A stretch of 64,000 nt of DNA from positions 7,963,501 to 8,027,500 of the forward strand of contig NZ_SAUN01000001.1 in NCBI RefSeq assembly GCF_004011505.1. The letters are read 5' to 3'. The first letter of the stretch is position 1; every line of letters starts with the position of its first letter. Below, one piece after another: positions 40,480-49,073 of the stretch. The DNA comes from Nonomuraea polychroma (GTDB lineage: Bacteria > Actinomycetota > Actinomycetes > Streptosporangiales > Streptosporangiaceae). A program made the translations under genes and the position numbers. The notes beneath the pieces are model-generated. The model saw only the letters and a list, made by a program, of their open reading frames with translations. It searched no databases and was not told the DNA's origin.

Positions 40480-41646
40480 GTGCCGTCCCCGCGTGATCGC
40501 CAGGCCCGCCTCGCCACGTACGCCGTCTACGCCGTACAAGGCCTGTCCTTCGCCTCGTTGCTCATCCAGGTCGCCAACCTGCAGGCCAAACACGGGCTCG
40601 ACGAGGGCACGCTGACGGTGCTGCTGCTGATCGTGCCCGTGTTCGCGGGCGTCGGCAGTGTGGCGGCCGGCGCGTTCGCCGCCCGGCTGGGCAGCAAGCT
40701 GCTGCTGCGCATCGCCCAGCCTGTGGTCGCCGCGGCCGTGGTGCTGGCGGGGCTCGCTCCCAGCGTGCCGCTGCTGGTGCCGGTGCTGCTGGTGTTCGGG
40801 GTGGCGGTCGGCGCGGTGGACGCGGGCATGAACATGCAGGGCGTCGCGGTCGAGCGCAGGTACGGCATGCAGGTGCTGAACGGCTTCCACTGCGTGTGGA
40901 GCGTGTTCAGCCTGGCCGGAGCCCTGTGGGCGTCGGTCGCCGCCGGGCTGCCGCTGCCGGTCGTCATGGGGATCCCCATGGTCTTCGCCGTGGCCGGCTC
41001 CCTCTACGCCGGGCCGAACCTGTGCACGATCGACGAGGAGAAGGTCGAGAGCACCTCCGTCCAGGCCGACGGCCGGTTCCCGTGGCGCCCGATCCTCCCG
41101 CTGTGCCTGGCCATGGCCTTCCTGTACATCGGCGACGCCGCCGTCTCCAACTTCAACACCCTGTTCATGAAGGACGTCCTGGCTGCGGGACCGGCGGTGA
41201 TCCCGCTCGCCTACGCGGCGTACCAGGCCACCACGCTGGCCGTCCGGCTCGGCGGCGACGTCGCGGCCAGGCGATACGGCGCCGCCGCCATCGTCAGGAT
41301 CGGCGGCGTGATCGCCACGCTCGGTTTCCTCGGCGTCGTGCTGGCCCCGAACCAGCCGCTCGCCATCATCGCGTTCGGCCTCACCGGAATGGGGCTCGCG
41401 GTGGTGGCGCCGCAGTCGTTCTCGGCGGCGGGCAAGCTCGACCCCGCCGGGACCGGGGTGGCCATCGCCAGGGTGAACCTCTTCAACTACGTCGGCTTCA
41501 TCGTGGGCGCGGCTCTCGTGGGCGGCATCGCGGACGCCACGGACATGCGGGTGGCGTTCGTCGCGCCGCTGGTGCTGGCCGCCGCGATCATCGCACTGGC
41601 CCCCGGGTTCCAGCCGAAGCAGGCCGCGGAGCCGTACAAGGCCTGA
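40480..41646 (+). CDS. MFS transporter
   Basis: 388 residues with about twelve helices in two halves. GAFAARLGSKLLLR lies after helix two and GGDVAARRYGAAAIVRIGG at the matching place in the second half. The pattern MNMQGVAVERRYGMQVLNGFHCVWSVFSLAGA is shared with FucP/YbjJ-like MFS proteins. Substrate unknown. GTG 40480 follows CAGGAGGCCGCC. Its last 59 bp overlap the end of the convergent MocR gene. Confidence 0.9.
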   Translation: MPSPRDRQARLATYAVYAVQGLSFASLLIQVANLQAKHGLDEGTLTVLLLIVPVFAGVGSVAAGAFAARLGSKLLLRIAQPVVAAAVVLAGLAPSVPLLVPVLLVFGVAVGAVDAGMNMQGVAVERRYGMQVLNGFHCVWSVFSLAGALWASVAAGLPLPVVMGIPMVFAVAGSLYAGPNLCTIDEEKVESTSVQADGRFPWRPILPLCLAMAFLYIGDAAVSNFNTLFMKDVLAAGPAVIPLAYAAYQATTLAVRLGGDVAARRYGAAAIVRIGGVIATLGFLGVVLAPNQPLAIIAFGLTGMGLAVVAPQSFSAAGKLDPAGTGVAIARVNLFNYVGFIVGAALVGGIADATDMRVAFVAPLVLAAAIIALAPGFQPKQAAEPYKA

Positions 41647-43051
41647 GGGGCATGCCTGCGCTTTGTCCTGACAGTCTGCTCTTTATCCCCCGAACGGCCT
41701 CGGCGGCCTTGTGCGCCGGCAGTCGCGCGAAACCCACCACCACGGCCGGCGGCCCCGGCGCCTCCCGCATGGGTCCCACCGGCTCGGCGGACACGCCGAT
41801 GGCCTGCGCGATCCGCGCCACCTCATGCTCGTCCCAGCCGCCCGGCAGCTCCAGGTACGCGTGCAGGCCCGCCTCGATGCCCTTGACCTGCACCTCGGGC
41901 AACTCCGCCGCCAGCGCCGCGACCAGGGCGTCCCGGCGGCGCCGATACTCTCTGCGCATCCGCCTCAGGTGCTTGTCATAGCCGCCGGTACGCAGGAAAT
42001 GGGCCAACGCGTACTGGTCGATGACCGGCGAGCCCAGGTCCTGCTCGCCCCGCGCCCGCCGGATCGCCCCGGCCAGTTCGGCAGGCGCCGCCACCCAGCC
42101 CATGCGCAGCCCCGGAGCGAGAGCCTTGCTGACGCTGCCGGAGAGGATCACCCGGTCCGGGGCGAGGCCCTGCAGGCAGCCGACCGGGTCGCGGTCGAAC
42201 CGGAACTCGGCGTCGTAGTCGTCCTCCAGGATCACGCGGTTGCCCGCGGCCGCCCACTCCATCAGGGCGGCGCGGCGGGACGGGGACAGGACCACGCCGG
42301 TCGGGTACTGGTGCGCCGGTGTGACGAGGACCGCGTCCCCGCTCAGCCGCCGGACGTCCAGGCCCTCCTCGTCCACGGGCACCCGCACCAGGTGCGCGCC
42401 CGCCCGCCTGAGCAGCGGGACCTGGCGGTGACTGGTGGGGTCCTCGACGGCCAGGCGCGGCGCGCGGTGCTGGGACAACACGTGCAGCACCAGACTGAGC
42501 CCCTGGGCCACGCCACCGACGATGACGACGTTCTCCGGCCGCACGTCGGCCGCCCTGACCCTCCTGAGATACCCGGCCAGTTCCTCGCGCAGCTCCGGCA
42601 CGCCGCCCGGGTCCCCGTAGTCGAGGGCGTCGGACGGCACGGTGGCCAGGACGTGCCGTACCGCCGCCAGCCAGCGCTCCCTGGGGAAGTGGCCCAGGTC
42701 GGGCGAGGTGGGGCGGTGTCCGTAGTAGGGGCTGGCCGTGGAGCGGCCCACCGGCTCGGCTCGCAGGGGCACGGCCAGGGGCGGCCTGCGGGTGGTCACC
42801 GGGGAGTTCTTGGGGGTGACCTGGGTGCCGACGCCCACCCTGGAGACCAGGAACCCCTCGGCGACGAGCTGCTCGTACGCCTCCACCACCACGCCCCTGG
42901 AGACCTGGAGGTCGGTGGCGAGGTCGCGGGTGGCGGGCAGGCGGGTGCCCGGGGCCAGCCGGCCGCCGCGGATGGAGTCGCGCAACTCGGACGCGATCTG
43001 CCCAGCTATGCCCCCCTTATCGCGATTTATATGGATATGGAGGTCAGCCAT
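41588..43051 (-). CDS. MocR-family regulator (GntR HTH fused to aminotransferase fold)
   Basis: 487 residues. GntR winged HTH (about 12-75, LPATRDLATDLQVSRGVVVEAYEQLVAEGFL) joined by a linker to a class I aminotransferase-like domain (about 115-460). PLP-site motifs are DYGDPGGVPELREELAGYL, EDDYDAEFRFD and the lysine in SGSVSKALAPGLRMGW. Such proteins use PLP with or without an amino acid as effector. It is divergent from an EamA-family exporter (68-bp gap), its most likely target. The last 34 residues overlap the MFS gene and look unconserved. Confidence 0.92.
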   Translation of the reverse strand: MADLHIHINRDKGGIAGQIASELRDSIRGGRLAPGTRLPATRDLATDLQVSRGVVVEAYEQLVAEGFLVSRVGVGTQVTPKNSPVTTRRPPLAVPLRAEPVGRSTASPYYGHRPTSPDLGHFPRERWLAAVRHVLATVPSDALDYGDPGGVPELREELAGYLRRVRAADVRPENVVIVGGVAQGLSLVLHVLSQHRAPRLAVEDPTSHRQVPLLRRAGAHLVRVPVDEEGLDVRRLSGDAVLVTPAHQYPTGVVLSPSRRAALMEWAAAGNRVILEDDYDAEFRFDRDPVGCLQGLAPDRVILSGSVSKALAPGLRMGWVAAPAELAGAIRRARGEQDLGSPVIDQYALAHFLRTGGYDKHLRRMRREYRRRRDALVAALAAELPEVQVKGIEAGLHAYLELPGGWDEHEVARIAQAIGVSAEPVGPMREAPGPPAVVVGFARLPAHKAAEAVRGIKSRLSGQSAGMPLRPCTAPRPASAGTRGPVR

Positions 43052-43119
43052 ATTGGTCCCGTCTTCCGGCCGGACATTGGACTGTTTGCGCGAACCATTG
43101 TCTCCTTAGCATCCTTCAC
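43052..43119. promoter_or_regulatory. Divergent MocR/EamA control region
   Basis: The 68-bp gap holds direct repeats ATTGGTC (43052) and ATTGGAC (43076) 24 bp apart, and a 10-bp palindrome TCCGGCCGGA (43065-43074) between them. MocR proteins such as GabR bind spaced direct repeats, so these are reasonable sites. The first copy touches the MocR start codon. Confidence 0.45.
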
Positions 43120-44046
43120 ATGAGAAACGGCATACTGGGCGCCGCCTCGGCCATGTTCCTGGTGGGGACGCTGGCCGGGGTGTCAGGGCTCGTCGGCGCA
43201 TACCCCATATACGGCGGGCAAGCCGTCCGGTATCTCGTCGCGGCCGTCATCCTTGTCCTCATAACCCGAGTTCTCGGCCTTCGGTTCGTACGGCTGACGC
43301 TGCGCGAGCTCCTCTGCCTCGGCGGGCTCACCCTGCTCGGCCTGGTGCTCTTCAACGTGTGCGTGATCGAGTCGACGCGCGCCTCGGGCCCGGCCCTGGT
43401 CGGGACCGTCCTCGGCACCGTGCCGCTGTGGCTGGCGCTGGCGGGCGGGCGCCCCGCGCCCCGGCTGCTGATCGGGGCGAGCGTGGTGGTGGCCGGGGCG
43501 ACGCTGGCCACGGGGCTCGGCAGCGGGAACCTGACCAGCCTGCTGTGGGCGCTGGGCGCGCTGGTGGGCGAGGTGAGCTTCTCCGTGCTGGCCATCCCGC
43601 TGCTGCCGAAGCTGGGGGCGATCAGGCTGTCGGCGTACTCGACGGCGCTGTCGGTGCCCATGCTGGTGGCGGTCGGGCTGCTCAGCGAGGGCGCCGCGAT
43701 GTTCAGGACGCCCACGGCAGCGGAGGCGCTCGGATTCGCCTACCTGGCCGTGGTCATCACGGTGCTGGCCTTCTTCCTCTGGTACACCGCGCTTCCCAAG
43801 CTCGGTCCCGGATTGGCCGGACTGTTCGCGGGGCTCATCCCGGTGGGTGCGATCGTCACGGGGGTGGTGCTGGGGATCGCCACGCCATCCGCGTACGACC
43901 TGCTCGGAGCCGGCCTGGTGATCGCGGGCATCGTCGTGGGCCTCACCGCCGGCCAGGATCGAAGGGATGCCGGGGCCGCCAACACGATTACGGCCGTGCC
44001 GGCCGAACGCCACCGGGATCATGCTCCGGCAGCCGATGCCCCATAG
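43120..44046 (+). CDS. EamA/DMT-family exporter
   Basis: 308 residues with ten hydrophobic helices in two EamA repeats (about 5-135 and 150-285). AYPIYGGQAVRYLVAA and ESTRASGPALVGTVLGTVPLWLAL are family-like. Such carriers export amino acids or metabolites. Divergent pairing with a MocR regulator suggests an amino-acid or PLP-related substrate; this is inference. A pseudogene begins just after the stop. Confidence 0.9.
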   Translation: MRNGILGAASAMFLVGTLAGVSGLVGAYPIYGGQAVRYLVAAVILVLITRVLGLRFVRLTLRELLCLGGLTLLGLVLFNVCVIESTRASGPALVGTVLGTVPLWLALAGGRPAPRLLIGASVVVAGATLATGLGSGNLTSLLWALGALVGEVSFSVLAIPLLPKLGAIRLSAYSTALSVPMLVAVGLLSEGAAMFRTPTAAEALGFAYLAVVITVLAFFLWYTALPKLGPGLAGLFAGLIPVGAIVTGVVLGIATPSAYDLLGAGLVIAGIVVGLTAGQDRRDAGAANTITAVPAERHRDHAPAADAP

Positions 44047-44049
44047 CCG

Positions 44050-45200
44050 GTGTCGCCGGGCAGACTGACCAGCGGGCATGCCCTCACCCGCGCCACCGGC
44101 GGTTTCATGTTCACCGCCACGGAAAGCACGGAAGCCGACGCACTCCACGAGTTCGGGGCGGCTCTGGCGCGCCACCGCGGCCAGCCCACCCCCTTCCGTT
44201 TCACCAGCTGGAACGAAGCGGTCACTGAGCTGATGCGCCTGGCGGATCAGGGCCGGCCGGTCACCGCGGTGATCGATGAGTTCCCTTTCTCGCCGAGGCA
44301 TCCCCCTCGCTCCCGTCCGTCATCCAGCGCGCTCTGGACCCCACCGCACAGCACACCAACACCCCGGTACGGCTCCTGCTGTGCGGCTCCGCCGTGTCCT
44401 TCATGAGCCGTTTGCTCTCCGGCAGCGCACCATTGCGCGGACGCGCCGGACTCGAACTGCTCGTACCCACGCTGGACTTCCGGCTCGCCGCGGAATTCTG
44501 GGAGCTCAGCGACCCGCGCACCGCCCTGCTCACCCACGCGATCGTCGGCGGCACCCCTGCCTACCGCCAGGAGTTCACCCACGGCGACGTCCCTGCCGAC
44601 CCCCACGACTTCGACGCCTGGGTGGCGCGTGCCGTACTCAATCCCGCGCGCCCGCTCTTCCGCGAGGGCCGCTACCTCCTGGCTGAGGAGCCTGAACTCC
44701 ACGACACCGCCCTGTATCACTCGGTGCTCGCCGCGATTGCCCACGGCAACGGCGCCCGTGGCGGGATCGCGGACTATCTGGGCCGTAAGTCGACCGACCT
44801 TGCCCACCCGCTCGGCGTTCTGCAGGACGTCGGCATGATCACACACGAGACCGACGCCTTCCGCCGCAACCGCTCCCGATACCGCATCGCCGAACCACTG
44901 GTGACCTTCTACCACTCCGTCATGCGCCCCTACTGGGGCGACCTGGAACGCCCTGGCCGCGCCCCGGCGGTCTGGCACCGCGTCCAGAGCACCTTCCGCA
45001 GCAAAGTCCTCGGCCCTCACTTCGAACAGGTCTGCCGTGACTGGACACGCTGGCACGCGGCCTTCGAGACCCTTGGAGGCCACCCGGGCCGCGTCGCCTC
45101 CGGCACGGTGAGCGATCCGACCGCCCGTAGGAGCCATGAAGTCGGCGTCGCTGTTCACGGAACGGGCGTCGACCCCTGGCGGCTCTACAACGGCGCATGA
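44050..45200 (+). pseudogene. Decayed archaeal-type ATPase (PF01637/DUF234) with lost P-loop and a frameshift
   Basis: Two frames together spell a known ATPase layout. Frame one (44050 to about 44290) runs LTRATGGFMFTATESTEADAL ... VTAVIDEFPF, with Walker B as VIDEF. The reading then moves to another frame (LAEASPSLPSVIQRALDP ... RLLLCGSAVSFMSRLLSG), continuing through the winged-helix and DUF234 parts to 45200. One missing base near 44283-44292 explains the shift. Upstream of ATGGF the expected GRRRxGKS P-loop is absent, so the 5' end is also gone. The C-terminus stops early after SHEVGVAV. It is very probably inactive. Confidence 0.82.
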
Positions 45201-45273
45201 CGCCACCGCACAAGGGCCCAGCACGAATGCGGCGACGGGGCGCGTAATCTCTAGGCAACGCGAAAGGATGGAC

Positions 45274-46926
45274 ATGGGCGAGTTCGACTACACCGACCTG
45301 CTGCCGCTGGGAGCCGATGAGACCGAGTATCGGCTGATCACAACGGAGGGGGTGCGGAAGGTCGAGGCGGCTGGGCGTACGTTCCTCGAGGTCGAGCCGG
45401 AGGCGTTGCGGCTGCTCACCGAGACGGCCGTCCATGACATCTCCCACTACCTCCGGGCGTCCCACCTCGCCCAGCTCAGGAAGATCGTCGATGACCCCGA
45501 GTCCAGCGGCAACGACCGTTTCGTGGCGCTCGACCTGCTGAAGAACGCCTCCATCTCGGCTGGCGGCGTGTTGCCGATGTGCCAGGACACCGGCACGGCG
45601 ATCGTCATGGGCAAGCGCGGCCGCCACGTGCTGACCGACGGGCGCGACGCCGAGCACATCACCCACGGCGTGTACGACGCCTACACGCGGCTCAACCTGC
45701 GCTACTCGCAGATGGCTCCCCTCACCATGTGGGAGGAGAAGAACACCGGCAACAACCTCCCGGCCCAGATCGAGCTCTACGCCGAGGACCCGCACGGCCA
45801 TCCGGACGAGTACAAGTTGTTGTTCATGGCCAAGGGCGGCGGCTCGGCCAACAAGTCGTTCCTGTACCAGGAGACCAAGGCCGTCCTCAACGAGAAGCGC
45901 ATGATGGCCTTCCTGGAGGAGAAGATCCGCTCGCTGGGCACCGCGGCCTGCCCGCCGTATCACCTGGCGGTCGTCGTGGGCGGCACCTCCGCCGAGTACG
46001 CGCTCAAGACCGCCAAGTACGCCAGCGCCCGCTACCTCGACTCGATCCCCACCGAGGGGTCGCCGTCCGGGCACGGCTTCCGTGACCTGGAGATGGAGGC
46101 GAAGGTCTTCGAGCTGACGCAGAAGCTGGGCATCGGGGCGCAGTTCGGCGGGAAATACTTCTGCCACGACGTCCGCGTCATCCGCCTGCCCCGGCACGGG
46201 GCGTCCTGCCCGGTGGCCATCGCCGTGTCGTGTTCGGCCGACCGCCAGGCGCTGGCGAAGATCACGCCGGAGGGCGTGTTCCTGGAGCAGTTGGAGACCG
46301 ATCCGGCGCGCTTCCTGCCGGAGACGACCGACGAGCACCTGTCCGACGATGTCGTGCATATTGACCTCAACCGGCCGATGCCGGAGATCCTCGCCGAGTT
46401 GACCAAATATCCGGTCAAGACCCGGCTGTCCCTCACCGGCCCTCTCGTGGTCGCCCGCGACATCGCCCACGCGAAGATCGCCGAACTGCTGGACAACGGC
46501 GGCGAGATGCCGCAATACCTGAAGGACCACGCCGTCTACTACGCGGGGCCGGCCAAGACGCCGGAAGGCTACGCGTCCGGCTCGTTCGGACCCACGACGG
46601 CCGGCCGGATGGACTCGTACGTCGAGCGCTTCCAGGCGGCGGGCGGCTCGATGGTGATGCTGGCGAAGGGCAACAGGTCCAAGCAGGTGACGGAGGCCTG
46701 CCAGAAGTACGGCGGTTTCTACCTGGGCTCCATCGGCGGTCCGGCGGCCAGGCTGGCCCAGGACTGCATCAAGAAGGTGGAGGTGCTCGAATATCCCGAG
46801 CTGGGCATGGAAGCGGTCTGGAAGATCGAGGTGGTGGACTTCCCGGCGTTCATCGTCGTCGACGACAAGGGCGAGGACTTCTTCACCGATCGCACAGGGC
46901 CCGTCATGACGATCGGACGTCGCTGA
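45274..46926 (+). CDS. Fumarate hydratase class I (iron-sulfur, single chain)
   Basis: 550 residues, the usual length of the one-chain enzyme that interconverts fumarate and malate with a [4Fe-4S] cluster. Probable ligands are Cys103 (CQDTGT), Cys226 (AACPPYH) and Cys320 (VSCSAD), with spacing like characterised class I fumarases. Other motifs are GGGSANKSFL and the C-terminal GSIGGPAARLA. ATG 45274 is preferred because AAAGG is 6 bases away; the ATG at 45268 abuts that site. The enzyme is oxygen-sensitive, and a class II fumarase is encoded 4 kb downstream. Confidence 0.95.
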   Translation: MGEFDYTDLLPLGADETEYRLITTEGVRKVEAAGRTFLEVEPEALRLLTETAVHDISHYLRASHLAQLRKIVDDPESSGNDRFVALDLLKNASISAGGVLPMCQDTGTAIVMGKRGRHVLTDGRDAEHITHGVYDAYTRLNLRYSQMAPLTMWEEKNTGNNLPAQIELYAEDPHGHPDEYKLLFMAKGGGSANKSFLYQETKAVLNEKRMMAFLEEKIRSLGTAACPPYHLAVVVGGTSAEYALKTAKYASARYLDSIPTEGSPSGHGFRDLEMEAKVFELTQKLGIGAQFGGKYFCHDVRVIRLPRHGASCPVAIAVSCSADRQALAKITPEGVFLEQLETDPARFLPETTDEHLSDDVVHIDLNRPMPEILAELTKYPVKTRLSLTGPLVVARDIAHAKIAELLDNGGEMPQYLKDHAVYYAGPAKTPEGYASGSFGPTTAGRMDSYVERFQAAGGSMVMLAKGNRSKQVTEACQKYGGFYLGSIGGPAARLAQDCIKKVEVLEYPELGMEAVWKIEVVDFPAFIVVDDKGEDFFTDRTGPVMTIGRR

Positions 46927-47076
46927 GCGGAGGCCGACGCCGCGGGGTGCCGGGTGGTCACATCGCTCGGCACCGGCGTCAGGTGAGCTAGAGGCCTCTG
47001 AGCGGGGAGTCGGGTGAGCTGGGGATTGGGGCGAGCTAGGGGTCGCTGAGCTGGGGGGTCGGGTGAGCCAGGGCGG
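46927..47076. repeat. Degenerate G-rich repeats after the class I fumarase gene
   Basis: Between the fumarase stop and the DUF5999 gene, variants of GGGTCGGGTGAGCTGGGG recur four to five times with irregular spacing. It has no coding sense in view and sits between convergent genes, so it may help end transcription or simply be slippage-prone sequence. Confidence 0.5.
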
Positions 47077-47271
47077 TCAGGCGGCCAGTTGCAGCGGCGC
47101 CCGGTGCGGCGCGACGACGGTGCCGTCGGGCAGCAGCAGACCAGTGTCCTCGAACAGCACGACACCGTTGCACAGCAGGCTCCAGCCCTGGTCGGGGTGG
47201 GCCGAGATCACATGCGACGCCTCACGGTCGGGCGCGTCGGCACTGGGGCACGGGGGGTAATGACTGCACAT
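47077..47271 (-). CDS. DUF5999 small protein
   Basis: 64 residues. CSHYPPCPSADAPDREASHVI and HPDQGWSLLCNGVVLFEDTGLLLPDG are the conserved blocks of DUF5999, a small actinobacterial family of unknown function. Cysteines 2 and 8 and nearby histidines could bind a metal; that is speculative. ATG 47271 follows AGAGGTGCG. It is an isolated gene. Confidence 0.88.
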   Translation of the reverse strand: MCSHYPPCPSADAPDREASHVISAHPDQGWSLLCNGVVLFEDTGLLLPDGTVVAPHRAPLQLAA

Positions 47272-47928
47272 CGCGCACCTCTCATATTGCGCTGCGGATT
47301 CCGGGTCTTCAAAAGGGGAGCTTGCGCCCCGACGGCGTGCGAAGGTCCAGCGCGGCTCCGCTCGGCTTCCTCGGCCGGCGGCGAACCTGTGTCTGGCGCA
47401 TCTTCATCACGTCCCTCAACGGTCTGCGGTTAGTGTTGTCGAACTCCGGTTTCACCCCCCAGTGTGACGTTCGGCACTGACACTTTCGGCCGTCTCTGGG
47501 AGATCGCCTTCTCTCTTGGCTTAACCATGCCCCCGCCCCCTTACGACACCCTTACAACTCACTGACGAACGGCTCCCGAGTTCCTGTCCGCCGGCCTTCC
47601 CCGTACATGAAAGTCCCCTGGTAGGCATCATGCATCTTTCTGCGCCCGGCGTGTGTGCCTCCCGACACACCCTCGGTGAGCTGGGACGATGCGGAGGCGG
47701 CCGGCCGCTGTCACGACGACGGTCCCTGACGGCCGTCCTGAGAGGCGATCCGAGCGCGGTCTCGTCGCCGAGCGAGTTCACGATCACGATGGCGCCGGGG
47801 GATGAACACCGCACTGTCGGCCGCCAGGTTTGCTGACGGGGCGAGTCAGGCCAGTTGACTTAAGTTCGCAACAATTTATCGGCCGCGCCTCTACTGGTCG
47901 GTTTACACAAATAGGTAAGCTGCCAGGC
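47272..47928. other. 657-bp gene-poor intergenic region
   Basis: No reading frame here has coding character; a 97-codon minus-strand frame (47521-47814) is Arg/Ser/Pro-rich and has no ribosome site. The stretch is less GC-rich than its surroundings in places, notably just before the kinase gene (GACTTAAGTTCGCAACAATT), where the kinase promoter probably lies. I see no tRNA, riboswitch or clear repeat. Confidence 0.5.
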
Positions 47929-49038
47929 ATGCGTGCGCCCTCCGGTTACCTACTCGCGGCGCGCTATCGGCTCATGGAGCCTGTCGGGCGCGGTGGCATG
48001 GGCACCGTTTGGCGGGCACACGACGAGCTGCTCAACCGCCACGTGGCGGTCAAGGAGGTGCGGCTGCCCACCGTGCTCGACGAGGAGCTGCGTGCCGAGC
48101 TGTGCGCTCGCACCGAGCGCGAGGGCCGCGCGACCGCGATGGTCGCGCACCCCTCGGTGATCACCGTCTTCGACGTGGTCACCGAGGACGACCGGCCGTG
48201 GATCGTGATGGAGTTGCTCAGGGCCAAGTCGCTGGAGCAGCTCATCCAGGAGGAGGGCGCGCTCGAGCCGCGCAGGGTCGCCGAGATCGGCAGGCAGATC
48301 CTCGGCGCGTTGCGGGCCGTGCACGCCAAGGGGATCCTGCACCGCGACGTCAAGCCGAGCAACGTGCTGGTGACCGAGGACCGGGCGGTGCTCACCGACT
48401 TCGGTCTGGCCGCACTCGAAGGTGACGTTTCCATCACCCAGGCGGGGATCGTCCTCGGGTCCGCGGGATACATCGCACCGGAGCGGGTGCTCGGCTCGAA
48501 GGCCAGCCCGGCAGGCGATCTGTGGTCGCTCGGGGCGACCCTCTACACCGCCGTCGAGGGCAGGGGCCTGCACGGCCGGCGTACGGCCGCCGCCGCGCTC
48601 GCGGCGCTCACCAGCGGTGAGCCCATCCCGATGTCCAAGGCGGGCCCGCTCGCCCCCGTGCTCGACGCGCTGCTCAGGATCGACCCGCAGACCAGGCTCG
48701 ACTCCGTACGCGCCTCGCTCATGCTGGCCAGGGTGGCCGCGGGCGGCTCGGCCGAGGAGCCGCTGACGCCGCGCAATCCGGCACGTTCCGGACCAGGGAT
48801 CACATCGCCGTCTTTCACCCGCAGGCCCGCGCACCGCGGGCTGCACCGGGCCGACGTCCTTACGGCGGCGCCGTCCGTTCCCGTACCGCGGCAAGAACGC
48901 AAACCCGGCGAGGGCGTGCACAGGAAGCGTGTTGAACCGCGGCCCACACCGTCCGCTTATGCCCGTTTCAAAGCGACGGTGATAAAGTTGTGCCTTCCTC
49001 GGCGGTTCTGGCCAAGAGAACTTCGCAAGCGAGGGTAA
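47929..49038 (+). CDS. Soluble Ser/Thr protein kinase
   Basis: 369 residues. Complete Hanks-type kinase domain (about 12-270): GRGGMGTVWRA, catalytic Lys42 (VAVKEV), HRDVKPSN with Asp140, DFG at 157-159, and APE-like APERV. The C-terminal 100 residues are basic and low-complexity with no transmembrane helix or sensor. ATG 47929 precedes the domain closely; ribosome site is weak. It stands directly before a related kinase gene with 35 bp between, suggesting tandem duplication and co-expression. Confidence 0.93.
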   Translation: MRAPSGYLLAARYRLMEPVGRGGMGTVWRAHDELLNRHVAVKEVRLPTVLDEELRAELCARTEREGRATAMVAHPSVITVFDVVTEDDRPWIVMELLRAKSLEQLIQEEGALEPRRVAEIGRQILGALRAVHAKGILHRDVKPSNVLVTEDRAVLTDFGLAALEGDVSITQAGIVLGSAGYIAPERVLGSKASPAGDLWSLGATLYTAVEGRGLHGRRTAAAALAALTSGEPIPMSKAGPLAPVLDALLRIDPQTRLDSVRASLMLARVAAGGSAEEPLTPRNPARSGPGITSPSFTRRPAHRGLHRADVLTAAPSVPVPRQERKPGEGVHRKRVEPRPTPSAYARFKATVIKLCLPRRFWPRELRKRG

Positions 49039-49073
49039 AGCACTTCCCAAGCGAGAATCGATATCTTCTTCTC

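Noticed and set aside
46927..47076. G-rich repeats considered as a small RNA or origin element
   Set aside because: They are irregular, unstructured and lack any known box motif; slippage is enough to explain them.
47521..47814. 97-codon minus-strand ORF in the long intergenic region
   Set aside because: Arg/Ser/Pro-rich composition, no ribosome site and no recognisable domain.
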